Part shown: positions 9,258-16,324 of the stretch, one piece after another | Layout of the letters: the number at the start of each line of letters is the position of its first letter | Position numbering within the stretch: position 1 is the first letter of the stretch | NCBI GenBank assembly: GCA_017525245.1 | Contig: JAFXTE010000080.1 | Location: 109,503 to 173,502, forward strand | Origin: Bacteroidales bacterium | GTDB lineage: Bacteria; Bacteroidota; Bacteroidia; Bacteroidales; WCHB1-69 | DNA length: 64,000 nucleotides | Direction of reading: 5' to 3' | Notes under the pieces: generated by a model | What the model saw: only the letters and a program-made list of their open reading frames with translations | Database searches by the model: none | What the model was told of the DNA's origin: nothing | Position numbers and translations under genes: made by a program

Positions 9258-10412
9258 ATGAAATATTTATTATACCTCTCCCTGATTCTTTTCCTTGTGC
9301 CAGACAGGCACATTTACAGAACTTATTTACAGAAGGTTCCGTTAGTTTGGCGTCTTCTTTTCATTCTTCCGACGCTTTTGGGTTTGCTTTCAACAGTTTT
9401 ACTGTTGTTCCATGTGTCGTCAAACATCATCACGATGTTTTTTTTAATCGCCCTCCTTTGTTTCACTATTCCGAAGATGGTTATTGTTGCATTTTCATTG
9501 GTGTCCAGGCTGTTGGAAAAAAGAAATGGGAAAGTCAGCCTGTTTGTCAACCGACTTGGTGTCGCAGTTGCGTGCATAGCTTCAGTGATGGCATTCTATG
9601 GGATAGTGTTTGGATGGAAACAGCTTGAAACAGAGTATGTTGATTTGTATTTTGAGGATTTGCCGGAATCGTTTGACGGTTATCGAATCGTGCATTTGAG
9701 CGACCTGCATCTTGGCACCCACGGAAGTAAGACCGCCTTTGTGGAAAAGGTGGTGTGTCGTGTCAATGAAGAACATCCGGATTTGATTGTGTTCACGGGT
9801 GATATTGTTAATAGTTATCCTGAAGAGTTAACCCCGTTTGTCCCGGTTTTGTCCAAGCTTTTGGCTCCGGATGGGGTCTTTTCTGTGTTTGGTAACCATG
9901 ATTATTGTTACTACAGTAGAAAAGGCGCACGTGCAGCGAGTCTTGAACTGGCTGAAAAGGAGCGTTCTATGGGTTGGCAAGTGCTGTTGAACGAGTCTAA
10001 GGTGCTGAGTAGGGGGGAGGACAGGATCGCGGTGGCAGGACTGGAATATTGGGGGAAATACCTGATTTTGCAAGATTACAATATCAAGGCGACGCTTAAT
10101 GGTATAACCGACTATGATTCAATAAAATGTGACGATGACATTTTCACGATCATGTTATGCCACACCCCGTCCCAGTGGGATTTGGAGATATTGCCGAACA
10201 CCCATATCCCGCTCACTCTGTCGGGCCATACTCATGCTTCCCAGTTAAAGATAGGCAGATGGTCGCCCTCATCGTTCCTGTATAAGGAATGGGGCGGATT
10301 GTATCAGTCAGGAAATCAGCAACTTTATGTTTCGGAAGGACTCGGTGGTACTTTGCCTTTCCGCTTCGGAAGCCGACCACAAGTGATTGTCTTGACACTG
10401 CATAGCAAATAA
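9258..10412 (+). CDS. membrane-anchored metallophosphoesterase (YkuE/YaeI-like)
   Basis: About four N-terminal hydrophobic segments (residues 1-125) precede a calcineurin-like phosphoesterase domain. The dinuclear metal motifs appear in order: SDLHLG (about 149), GDIVN (about 177), GNHDY (about 213), LCHTP (about 295) and SGHTHASQ (about 320). Homologues such as YkuE and YaeI hydrolyse phosphodiester or pyrophosphate bonds at the membrane, some in lipid A or UDP-sugar metabolism; substrate here is unknown. The catalytic residues all look intact. Its coding sequence is more AT-rich than the flanking genes. Confidence 0.9.
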   Translation: MKYLLYLSLILFLVPDRHIYRTYLQKVPLVWRLLFILPTLLGLLSTVLLLFHVSSNIITMFFLIALLCFTIPKMVIVAFSLVSRLLEKRNGKVSLFVNRLGVAVACIASVMAFYGIVFGWKQLETEYVDLYFEDLPESFDGYRIVHLSDLHLGTHGSKTAFVEKVVCRVNEEHPDLIVFTGDIVNSYPEELTPFVPVLSKLLAPDGVFSVFGNHDYCYYSRKGARAASLELAEKERSMGWQVLLNESKVLSRGEDRIAVAGLEYWGKYLILQDYNIKATLNGITDYDSIKCDDDIFTIMLCHTPSQWDLEILPNTHIPLTLSGHTHASQLKIGRWSPSSFLYKEWGGLYQSGNQQLYVSEGLGGTLPFRFGSRPQVIVLTLHSK

Positions 10413-10423
10413 TCAGTTTTTTG

Positions 10424-10454
10424 TTTGTGGAATTGTCAAAATATTTTATTTTTG
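10424..10454 (+). promoter_or_regulatory. promoter of the PpiC chaperone operon
   Basis: A TTTG -33 box (10424-10427) is spaced 19 bp from the -7 element TATTTTTG (10447-10454), an excellent fit to the Bacteroidota consensus. The ATG of the next gene is at 10510. Confidence 0.75.
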
Positions 10455-10509
10455 CTCTAGTTAAAAGTATATTGGAAAAAGTATATAAATTGTTGTTATT
10501 CATTGTATT

Positions 10510-12255
10510 ATGAAAAAGTCTTTTTGTTTGTTGATGTTGCTGGTTACACTATTTGTGCTTTCCGCTTGGGCGCAGAATAACGATCCTGTCTTGATGACAG
10601 TGGGGGCGGAAACCGTCACGAAATCGGATTTTGTCAAAGCTTACCAGAAAAACAGCATGTTGTCAGAAGCAACAGAAACCGATTTGCGCGATTATTTGCG
10701 ACTTTATTCGGATTATCGGATGAAAGTTCAGGAAGCCAAGGCCATGAAACTGGACACCGCAAAAGTGTTTCAAAGGGAGTGGGAATCGTACAAGCTTCAA
10801 TATGCCCAGCAGTATTTGATTGACACAGAAGTGAGTGACCAACTGCTGGAGGAAACTACAGATCGAGCACGCTATCAAGTGCGGGCATCCCATCTTTTGA
10901 TAATGATTCCCGATGACGCGTCTCCGAAAGATACGCTTGCCGCATATCATAAAATAATGAAAATCAGGGATGAAATTGTGAACGGGCTGGATTTTAACGA
11001 TGCTGCGGCACGTTATTCTGAAGATCAGTCGGCTCAAGACCACATAAACCCGCAGTCTAAACGCACACAGTATGGAAACCGCGGCGAGTTAGGCTATTTT
11101 TCGGTTTTGGAGATGATTTATCCTTTTGAGTCTGCTGCGTATGCTACCCCAGTAGGCCAAGTTTCCATGCCTATACGCACACAATTCGGTTACCATTTGG
11201 TTTATGTGCAGGATAAGATTCCTGCTGTGGCGAAACTCTATGTGTCTCAGATTTTTATCAAAGACAGTAGTGCATTGAACAGAAATGTCAACCATGATGA
11301 ATTCATCCGGAGATGCGCCCTTGTTAAGCAGAAATTCCAGCAGGGAATTCCTTTTGACAGTCTTGCGGCGAAGTTCTCCGAAGATGTTGCCACGAAAAAC
11401 AATGGCGGACGCATGGAACCGTTTGCGCCCAATCGTCGTCCGGGCAATTACGTCCATGCCGCCCTTAGCCTCAAACAGGGCGAGATCTCCGATCCCATCC
11501 CATCTTCAATTGGCTGGCATATCCTTCGTCTGGATTCTGTGATATATACTACGGTGAACGATGAGTTCAAGTATATGATTAAAAACAGATTGGCCAGAGA
11601 CCCACGATCCAAGAAAAGCAAAGAATCGCTGGTGGAGAAGTTGAAGGTAGAGTACAACTATCAGGAACCTGGCAAGGCTGCGGCGATGAAATTCTTCAAG
11701 AAGAACATGGCAGACAACTTTTTCCAGTCGAAGCATGTCGCGGTTGACTCCTTGAAAGGAATCGAGAAACTCAAACCGATGTGTACCTTTGCGAACCAGA
11801 CCGTCACGGCTCGTGAATTCGGCAAATATCTCTCGCGTTACCAAGGTGCCCAGCTGAAAGGAAGTATGGTGAATTTTCTGGAACAGGTTTTCCCGAATTT
11901 TGTCGGGGAGAAAATATTGCACTATGAAAGTACCCAGCTGATGACCAAATATCCTGAATACCGTGACGTTGTGAACGAAGTGTATGACGGATTGATGATT
12001 TACGAAATCAATTCGGTGAAGGTGTGGAATGCCGCCATCGAGGACACTGTGGGCACACAGCTTTTCTATGAGCAAATCAAGTCCCAGTTCGAAACCGGTG
12101 ATTCGCTCAACCCGTATAAGCCCTTCGACGAGGTCCGTGCTGTGGTGATTAGCCAGTATCAAGACAAACTGGAAAAGGAATGGGTGGATGAACTTCACCG
12201 CAAGTATCCCGTGAAACTCAATGAGGAAGTTTTCCGTTCCATATTGAAAAAGTAG
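10510..12255 (+). CDS. periplasmic peptidyl-prolyl isomerase with two parvulin domains (SurA/PpiC type)
   Basis: A signal peptide (LLMLLVTLFVLSAWAQ) is followed by a SurA-like N-terminal helical region, a first parvulin domain (about residues 120-245, RASHLLIMIP, GELGYFSVLEM, FGYHLVYV) and a second one (about 247-350, VSQIFIKD, GGRMEPF, IGWHILRL). A 230-residue C-terminal helical part completes the chaperone. It should help outer-membrane protein folding in the periplasm. The next gene encodes a lipoprotein of the same type two bases downstream, so they form one operon behind the 10424 promoter. Confidence 0.92.
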   Translation: MKKSFCLLMLLVTLFVLSAWAQNNDPVLMTVGAETVTKSDFVKAYQKNSMLSEATETDLRDYLRLYSDYRMKVQEAKAMKLDTAKVFQREWESYKLQYAQQYLIDTEVSDQLLEETTDRARYQVRASHLLIMIPDDASPKDTLAAYHKIMKIRDEIVNGLDFNDAAARYSEDQSAQDHINPQSKRTQYGNRGELGYFSVLEMIYPFESAAYATPVGQVSMPIRTQFGYHLVYVQDKIPAVAKLYVSQIFIKDSSALNRNVNHDEFIRRCALVKQKFQQGIPFDSLAAKFSEDVATKNNGGRMEPFAPNRRPGNYVHAALSLKQGEISDPIPSSIGWHILRLDSVIYTTVNDEFKYMIKNRLARDPRSKKSKESLVEKLKVEYNYQEPGKAAAMKFFKKNMADNFFQSKHVAVDSLKGIEKLKPMCTFANQTVTAREFGKYLSRYQGAQLKGSMVNFLEQVFPNFVGEKILHYESTQLMTKYPEYRDVVNEVYDGLMIYEINSVKVWNAAIEDTVGTQLFYEQIKSQFETGDSLNPYKPFDEVRAVVISQYQDKLEKEWVDELHRKYPVKLNEEVFRSILKK

Positions 12256-12256
12256 G

Positions 12257-13099
12257 GTGAAAAGGATTTTGCCATTGCTGTCAGTTGCATTGCTGCTCTG
12301 CGTGTCCTGCCGAAAGAATGCAGACCCGGTGGTGGCTCAGGTGTACCAGTACAAACTTTACGCATCTGAGGTGCAGGCAGACGTGCCGTTAGGACTGTCC
12401 CAAGAGGACAGCATCACATTGGTGCGCGATTTTATCGACAATTGGGTGAAAGAGAAACTGGTGCTTCACGAGGCCGAACGCCACCTCTCCCCTCGTGAGA
12501 AAAATTTTGACCGCGAGATGACAGAGTACCGCAACTCGCTGCTGGCACAACGCTATCTGGACAAGATTTGGCAGAAAGACACCGCCAACAACGCGATTAC
12601 CGACAAGGAAATAACGGACTTTGCCCGCTCGTTGGATGACCGTTATACGGTTGAGAAAGAGATTGTACGCGTGAATTATGTGAAAATGCCCACCCGATCT
12701 GACAAATTGCCTTTGGTACGGGATATCCTTTTTGACGAACGTCAACGGGATGTTCAGAAAGAAACATTAGTGTCAATGCTGGGCGATACCATTGAATATC
12801 TGTTGGATGATGACGAATGGCTCTATCTGGATGATTTGCAGAACGAGGTGGCTTTTCAAATTGATGTGCAGAAGCTCGGAAACCGCGGCTCCTCCCTGCG
12901 AATTGAGAAGGAAGTGGGTGAAAACACGGTTCTTCTCGTGATTTTGGATTATCGCTCACAGCGTTCTGTAAACGATACAAAGGACGAACGCGCCGCTGCA
13001 GGCATGTTGCTCATGAACCAGAGACGCACCCGAATGATCAATCAATATGTGCAGACACTCTATGACAAAGCCCTGAAAGAAGGGAAAATTGTCCAGTAA
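12257..13099 (+). CDS. lipoprotein, SurA/PpiC chaperone-like without a clear parvulin domain
   Basis: A GTG start one base after the preceding stop gives a lipoprotein signal (LLSVALLLCVSC, lipobox cysteine at about residue 18). The helical segment that follows (SEVQADVPLGLSQEDS, FIDNWVKEKLVLHEAER, NSLLAQRYLDKIW) resembles the N-terminal substrate-binding region of SurA. The C-terminal part lacks the parvulin motifs seen in the upstream gene. At 280 residues it is probably a membrane-anchored partner chaperone; Bacteroidota often carry such PpiC-type proteins in tandem. The specific client is unknown. Confidence 0.82.
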   Translation: MKRILPLLSVALLLCVSCRKNADPVVAQVYQYKLYASEVQADVPLGLSQEDSITLVRDFIDNWVKEKLVLHEAERHLSPREKNFDREMTEYRNSLLAQRYLDKIWQKDTANNAITDKEITDFARSLDDRYTVEKEIVRVNYVKMPTRSDKLPLVRDILFDERQRDVQKETLVSMLGDTIEYLLDDDEWLYLDDLQNEVAFQIDVQKLGNRGSSLRIEKEVGENTVLLVILDYRSQRSVNDTKDERAAAGMLLMNQRRTRMINQYVQTLYDKALKEGKIVQ

Positions 13100-13108
13100 T
13101 CATCCAGA

Positions 13109-13129
13109 CCTTTGACCTTTGATCATTGA
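13109..13129. repeat. short heptamer repeat, unit CCTTTGA
   Basis: Two exact cctttga units and one diverged copy (tcattga) in the 47-bp gap before dut. Confidence 0.65.
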
Positions 13130-13146
13130 ACTTAAAATTATCCTAA

Positions 13147-13590
13147 ATGATTGTTAAAATATATAACAAATCCAAAAACCAATTACCGGCGTACGCATCG
13201 GCGTATGCGGCAGGTATGGATTTGAGAGCGGATTTGACAGAACCCGTTTTGCTGAAGCCTTTTGAACGGAAACTGATTCCGACAGGGCTCTTTGTTGAGT
13301 TGCCTGCTGATTGTGAGGCGCAGATACGCCCCCGCAGCGGACTTGCCCTCAAACATGGCATTACCGTCTTGAATACCCCCGGTACAATTGATGCAGACTA
13401 CCGTGGGGAAATAAGGGTCATTCTGGTCAACCTTTCACAGGAACCTTTCGAGATTCAGCCTGGAGAGCGCATCGCTCAAATGGTGGTTGCACAATTCCGT
13501 CAGGTGGAGCTGGTGGAGGTTGCCACTTTGGACGAACTGTCAGACACTGAACGCGGCACTGGCGGCTTTGGACACAGTGGAAAACAATAA
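13147..13590 (+). CDS. dut: dUTP diphosphatase
   Basis: The trimeric dUTPase converts dUTP to dUMP and pyrophosphate, keeping uracil out of DNA and supplying dTMP synthesis. All five motifs are present: AGMDLRA (about residue 22), [11 protein letters not shown] (about 62), [14 protein letters not shown] (about 76), GERIAQMV (about 108) and the C-terminal [10 protein letters not shown]. The length of 147 residues is normal. The next gene starts 11 bp downstream. Confidence 0.97.
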   Translation: MIVKIYNKSKNQLPAYASAYAAGMDLRADLTEPVLLKPFERKLIPTGLFVELPADCEAQIRPRSGLALKHGITVLNTPGTIDADYRGEIRVILVNLSQEPFEIQPGERIAQMVVAQFRQVELVEVATLDELSDTERGTGGFGHSGKQ

Positions 13591-13601
13591 TATTGCTGAT
13601 T

Positions 13602-14561
13602 ATGAGAAAATTGTTGTTGTCGTTGGTGTTGACCGTTTTGTTGGTGTGTGGATACGCGCAGAATGGGATAAAGGTCCGCAAGACGGCCTCCGGTTCCCAA
13701 GCTGCGATATCGGAACGTTCTATCAGCAGTCGCTTCAACCAAGGCCTGCGTCACTATTATACAGCTCAGTATGAAGACGCGATGCAGTCGTTCTCCGGCA
13801 TCCTTGCCGATGCACCCAAGCATGCCCCTTCCTATTTCATGCTTTCCCGGATATATGTCGAAAGGCAGCAATTCACGGAAGCGGAGAATGCCCTGAAACA
13901 GGCCGTGAAATTGGACAAGAACAATGTTTGGTATCAGGTGGCGTTGGCGCGGATGTACGTTTCAAACGGAGATTACAAAGCCGCATCCCCGATGTGGGAG
14001 AAGATTTGTCGTGAAATCCCTGATAATGTTGAGTTCTTGACTTATTTAACCACTTGCTATGCGAAAACCGGTGCTTCCGAAAAAGCTGCTGAAATCCAGT
14101 CCCGTTTGGATGAGATGACAGGCCATGAAACTGTTGACGAGCATTCCGACAGAGATAATGCGTCAGGCGAAAGCGGCGGTTTTAAGGCACAAGGATTGGC
14201 TGCGCTGAAAGCGCAGCAATACGGACAGGCGGTTGCCTTTTTTGAAAGCGCCTTGCGTGAGGATGATACGGACTACGACCTTTGGAGCGCGTTTGCGGAA
14301 GCAGTCGCAAAGTCTGGCCAATGGCGCAAACTCACTGATTTTGAGGAAGATCTCTCCACGCTGTTCCCGCAATCATCGGCATTGTTGGCCGCACTGGCGG
14401 ACGCTTTCCTGCATGACAGCCATCCGGACAAAGCAGTGGAGTATTACAGGCAGGCATTGGCGTTCGCTTTTGACGCTGACCAAATAAAGAGTATCCGCAA
14501 AGGGCTTTACGAAGCCTACACACAGATGGGCGATGCTGAAAATGCCGCCCGATACCGGTAA
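13602..14561 (+). CDS. TPR-repeat protein, exported
   Basis: I use the ATG at 13602 (MRKLLLSLVLTVLLVCGYAQ, a signal peptide) rather than a TTG nine bases upstream. Helix pairs of tetratricopeptide type occur at about residues 48-150 (for example YEDAMQSFSGILADAPKHAP, ENALKQAVKLDKNNVWYQVA) and again at 195-315 (KAQQYGQAVAFFESALRED, PDKAVEYYRQALAF), separated by an acidic linker. TPR proteins mediate protein contacts in the periplasm or at the outer membrane. It follows dut directly and ends just before a strong hairpin. Confidence 0.88.
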   Translation: MRKLLLSLVLTVLLVCGYAQNGIKVRKTASGSQAAISERSISSRFNQGLRHYYTAQYEDAMQSFSGILADAPKHAPSYFMLSRIYVERQQFTEAENALKQAVKLDKNNVWYQVALARMYVSNGDYKAASPMWEKICREIPDNVEFLTYLTTCYAKTGASEKAAEIQSRLDEMTGHETVDEHSDRDNASGESGGFKAQGLAALKAQQYGQAVAFFESALREDDTDYDLWSAFAEAVAKSGQWRKLTDFEEDLSTLFPQSSALLAALADAFLHDSHPDKAVEYYRQALAFAFDADQIKSIRKGLYEAYTQMGDAENAARYR

Positions 14562-14599
14562 TTTTTCACCATCTTCTTGTTTTTTCGAAGCCTCTTGTT

Positions 14600-14642
14600 G
14601 ACAGGGGGGTAACTATCCTTTTGGTGTTGTTAACTCCCTGTT
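14600..14642 (+). terminator. strong stem-loop between the TPR gene and the capsule promoter
   Basis: Arms 14600-14613 (gacaggggggtaac) and 14629-14642 (gttaactccctgtt) pair at 13 of 14 positions, counting two G-U pairs, with a 15-nt loop. It is followed by a run of A, not T, so it is not a standard intrinsic terminator on the plus strand; it may still stop or stabilise the upstream transcript. Confidence 0.55.
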
Positions 14643-14671
14643 GAAAAAAAAGGTGCAAAAAACATATTAAA

Positions 14672-14703
14672 TTTGTAATATATAAGAAAATTGTTTATCT
14701 TTG
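14672..14703 (+). promoter_or_regulatory. capsule locus promoter
   Basis: TTTG (14672-14675) and TATCTTTG (14696-14703) are separated by 20 bp, matching the Bacteroidota -33/-7 consensus. The -7 box is followed by CCGC as at two other promoters in the window. Transcription would begin about 180 nt before the UpxY-like gene. No flanking invertible repeats of the kind seen at phase-variable Bacteroides capsule promoters were noticed. Confidence 0.8.
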
Positions 14704-14741
14704 CCGCTAGGTTTAATTGTAAATAGTGGGGAAGTCTATAT

Positions 14742-14849
14742 ATGTCCTTTTGGGTTCATAAGGTCTTAGATTTCAATGTGTTGAAAAACAATGTCCCCCG
14801 TGCAACCTCCTTTTTTAGGGTGGGGAATAACGGATTTTGTATCAATTAA
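14742..14849 (+). CDS. possible 35-residue leader peptide in the capsule leader
   Basis: An ATG-started frame of 35 codons lies wholly inside the 5' leader and begins MSFWVHKVLDFN. It contains the bases ACCTCCTTT, identical to the conserved anti-Shine-Dalgarno tail of 16S rRNA. Whether it is translated is unknown; a role in attenuation of the capsule operon is inference. Confidence 0.35.
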   Translation: MSFWVHKVLDFNVLKNNVPRATSFFRVGNNGFCIN

Positions 14850-14890
14850 ACCGTTTTTGTTTATTTTTTGTGCAAAAAAACTATTAAAAC

Positions 14891-15433
14891 GTGACACATC
14901 AAGGGGAAGACACACAACGGTGGTTTGCTTTTAAAGTCTTCTATAACAAGGTTTTTGAAATTGAGCGGGACATACGGGATCTGGGGGTTAAAACTTATTT
15001 CCCGAAACTCAAGGTCTATAAAAAGTGGGAGGACAAACAGAAAGAGCAAATTAAACCGGCCATCTCTTCGCTGATTTTTGTATGGTGTACTGAAGAAAAG
15101 GTTTGGGACTTGCAAAAATCATTATACGGCCGGGTGATGTTGTACACACACACGAGCGACGGGAACAAAAAGGCCTCCCCTGTTGATGAGGAAGAAATGC
15201 GCGTGTTCATGTTGGTCACCTCGGTGGAGGACGAAAGGTTGCAATACCTTGACGTGGACAGCGTCAACTACAAGGAGGGACAGCGCGTGAGAGTGCTCGA
15301 CGGACCGTACAAGGATTGCGTGGGCTACATTAAACGCATCAAAGGGAACAGACGACTGTTGGTGGCGGTCGAAGGAATTGCATTGGTGGCGACATCGTAC
15401 ATACCGTCTGTGTTTTTGGAAAAGATTAATTAA
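14891..15433 (+). CDS. UpxY-like NusG-family transcription antiterminator
   Basis: The first gene of the polysaccharide locus, with a GTG start that gives a typical 180-residue protein. The N-terminal NGN domain begins RWFAFKVFYNKVFEIERDI and the C-terminal KOW domain includes EGQRVRVLDGPYKDCVGYIKR (written here only in part: RVRVLDGPYKDCVGYI). In Bacteroides, UpxY paralogues of NusG bind the leader of their own capsule operon and stop premature termination; position and preceding leader fit that role. No UpxZ-like repressor gene, usually the second gene of such operons, follows. Confidence 0.88.
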   Translation: MTHQGEDTQRWFAFKVFYNKVFEIERDIRDLGVKTYFPKLKVYKKWEDKQKEQIKPAISSLIFVWCTEEKVWDLQKSLYGRVMLYTHTSDGNKKASPVDEEEMRVFMLVTSVEDERLQYLDVDSVNYKEGQRVRVLDGPYKDCVGYIKRIKGNRRLLVAVEGIALVATSYIPSVFLEKIN

Positions 15434-15445
15434 ATTATTCACTAT

Positions 15446-16285
15446 ATGAAAAACCACAAGTTATACCTGTTGATCCTGACTTGCCTGTTGTTCACATCTT
15501 GTGCGACAGACAAGGTGATTAGCTATTTTCAGGATGCCCAAAACGCCGATTCGGCAAGAATTGCACTCCCGTCTCCGGATATCCGCTTTAGGCCGGAAGA
15601 CAAGTTGGCTATTATTGTGAACTGTAAGGATCCCGAACTTACTACATTGTTCAATCTTCCTTACATTACTCGAACTGTGGGTGTGGATATGGGTGCCAAT
15701 ACGAATATTTCTGGTTCGAGTCGCGGGGTGTCGTCCTATGTTATAGATGACGAAGGAAACATTGATTTTCCCGTGTTGGGAAAACTTCATATAGCGGGCA
15801 AAACTCGTAATGAAGTGATTAACTATATTAAAAACGAGCTGATTACCAGAAACTTGGTGAATGATCCTATTGTGACGGTGGAGTATGCTAACCTTCAGTA
15901 TGCGGTTCTGGGCGAGGTGCGTTCCCCCGGTCGTTACAACATCAATTCAGATAGAACAACGCTGCTTGAAGCATTAAGCAGAGCAGGGGACATGACTATT
16001 AACGGAAAACGAAAGAATGTGATGGTGATCAGGTCGGATTCGCTTGGAAATGTCATGACCCACACGGTGGATTTGACCTCCATAGATTCCGTGGTCAACT
16101 CTCCGGTTTATTATCTTTGTCAAAACGATATGATTTACGTGGAACCTACCAAGAAGCGTGCTCGCGAGTCCACGGCGAATGGCAACGTCTTCTCTTCCCC
16201 TTCTTTCTGGATATCTACAGCCTCTGCCGTGGCAACACTTGTTTCCACCATATTGCTTATCCGTATCCGGGCCATTAATGACTAA
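15446..16285 (+). CDS. Wza-like polysaccharide export lipoprotein
   Basis: A lipoprotein signal peptide (LLILTCLLFTSC, cysteine at about residue 19) is followed by a Poly_export domain (RFRPEDKLAIIVNC, about 48) and a SLBB domain (YAVLGEVRSPGRYNI, about 152). A hydrophobic segment near the C terminus (FWISTASAVATLVSTILLI) spans a membrane. Proteins of this family form the outer-membrane exit channel for capsule or exopolysaccharide and work with the Wzc-type kinase encoded next, 39 bp downstream. Confidence 0.93.
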   Translation: MKNHKLYLLILTCLLFTSCATDKVISYFQDAQNADSARIALPSPDIRFRPEDKLAIIVNCKDPELTTLFNLPYITRTVGVDMGANTNISGSSRGVSSYVIDDEGNIDFPVLGKLHIAGKTRNEVINYIKNELITRNLVNDPIVTVEYANLQYAVLGEVRSPGRYNINSDRTTLLEALSRAGDMTINGKRKNVMVIRSDSLGNVMTHTVDLTSIDSVVNSPVYYLCQNDMIYVEPTKKRARESTANGNVFSSPSFWISTASAVATLVSTILLIRIRAIND

Positions 16286-16324
16286 ATTTTCTTTAATTGT
16301 AATTCCTTAACCCATAATATCAGT

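Larger units (their letters stand above)
14562..14890 (+). other. 329-bp regulatory interval before the capsule locus
   Basis: This gap holds, in order, a large stem-loop (14600-14642), a full promoter (14672-14703), and an untranslated leader of roughly 180 nt with a possible 35-codon leader ORF (14742-14849). Near the end, ACGG and CCGT (about 14830 and 14850) could form a weak stem before a T-rich stretch. This is the layout expected of a NusG-paralogue-controlled capsule operon. Confidence 0.7.

Noticed and set aside
14660-14710. Invertible capsule promoter as in Bacteroides fragilis
   Set aside because: No matching inverted repeats flanking the promoter and no invertase gene were found in the window.
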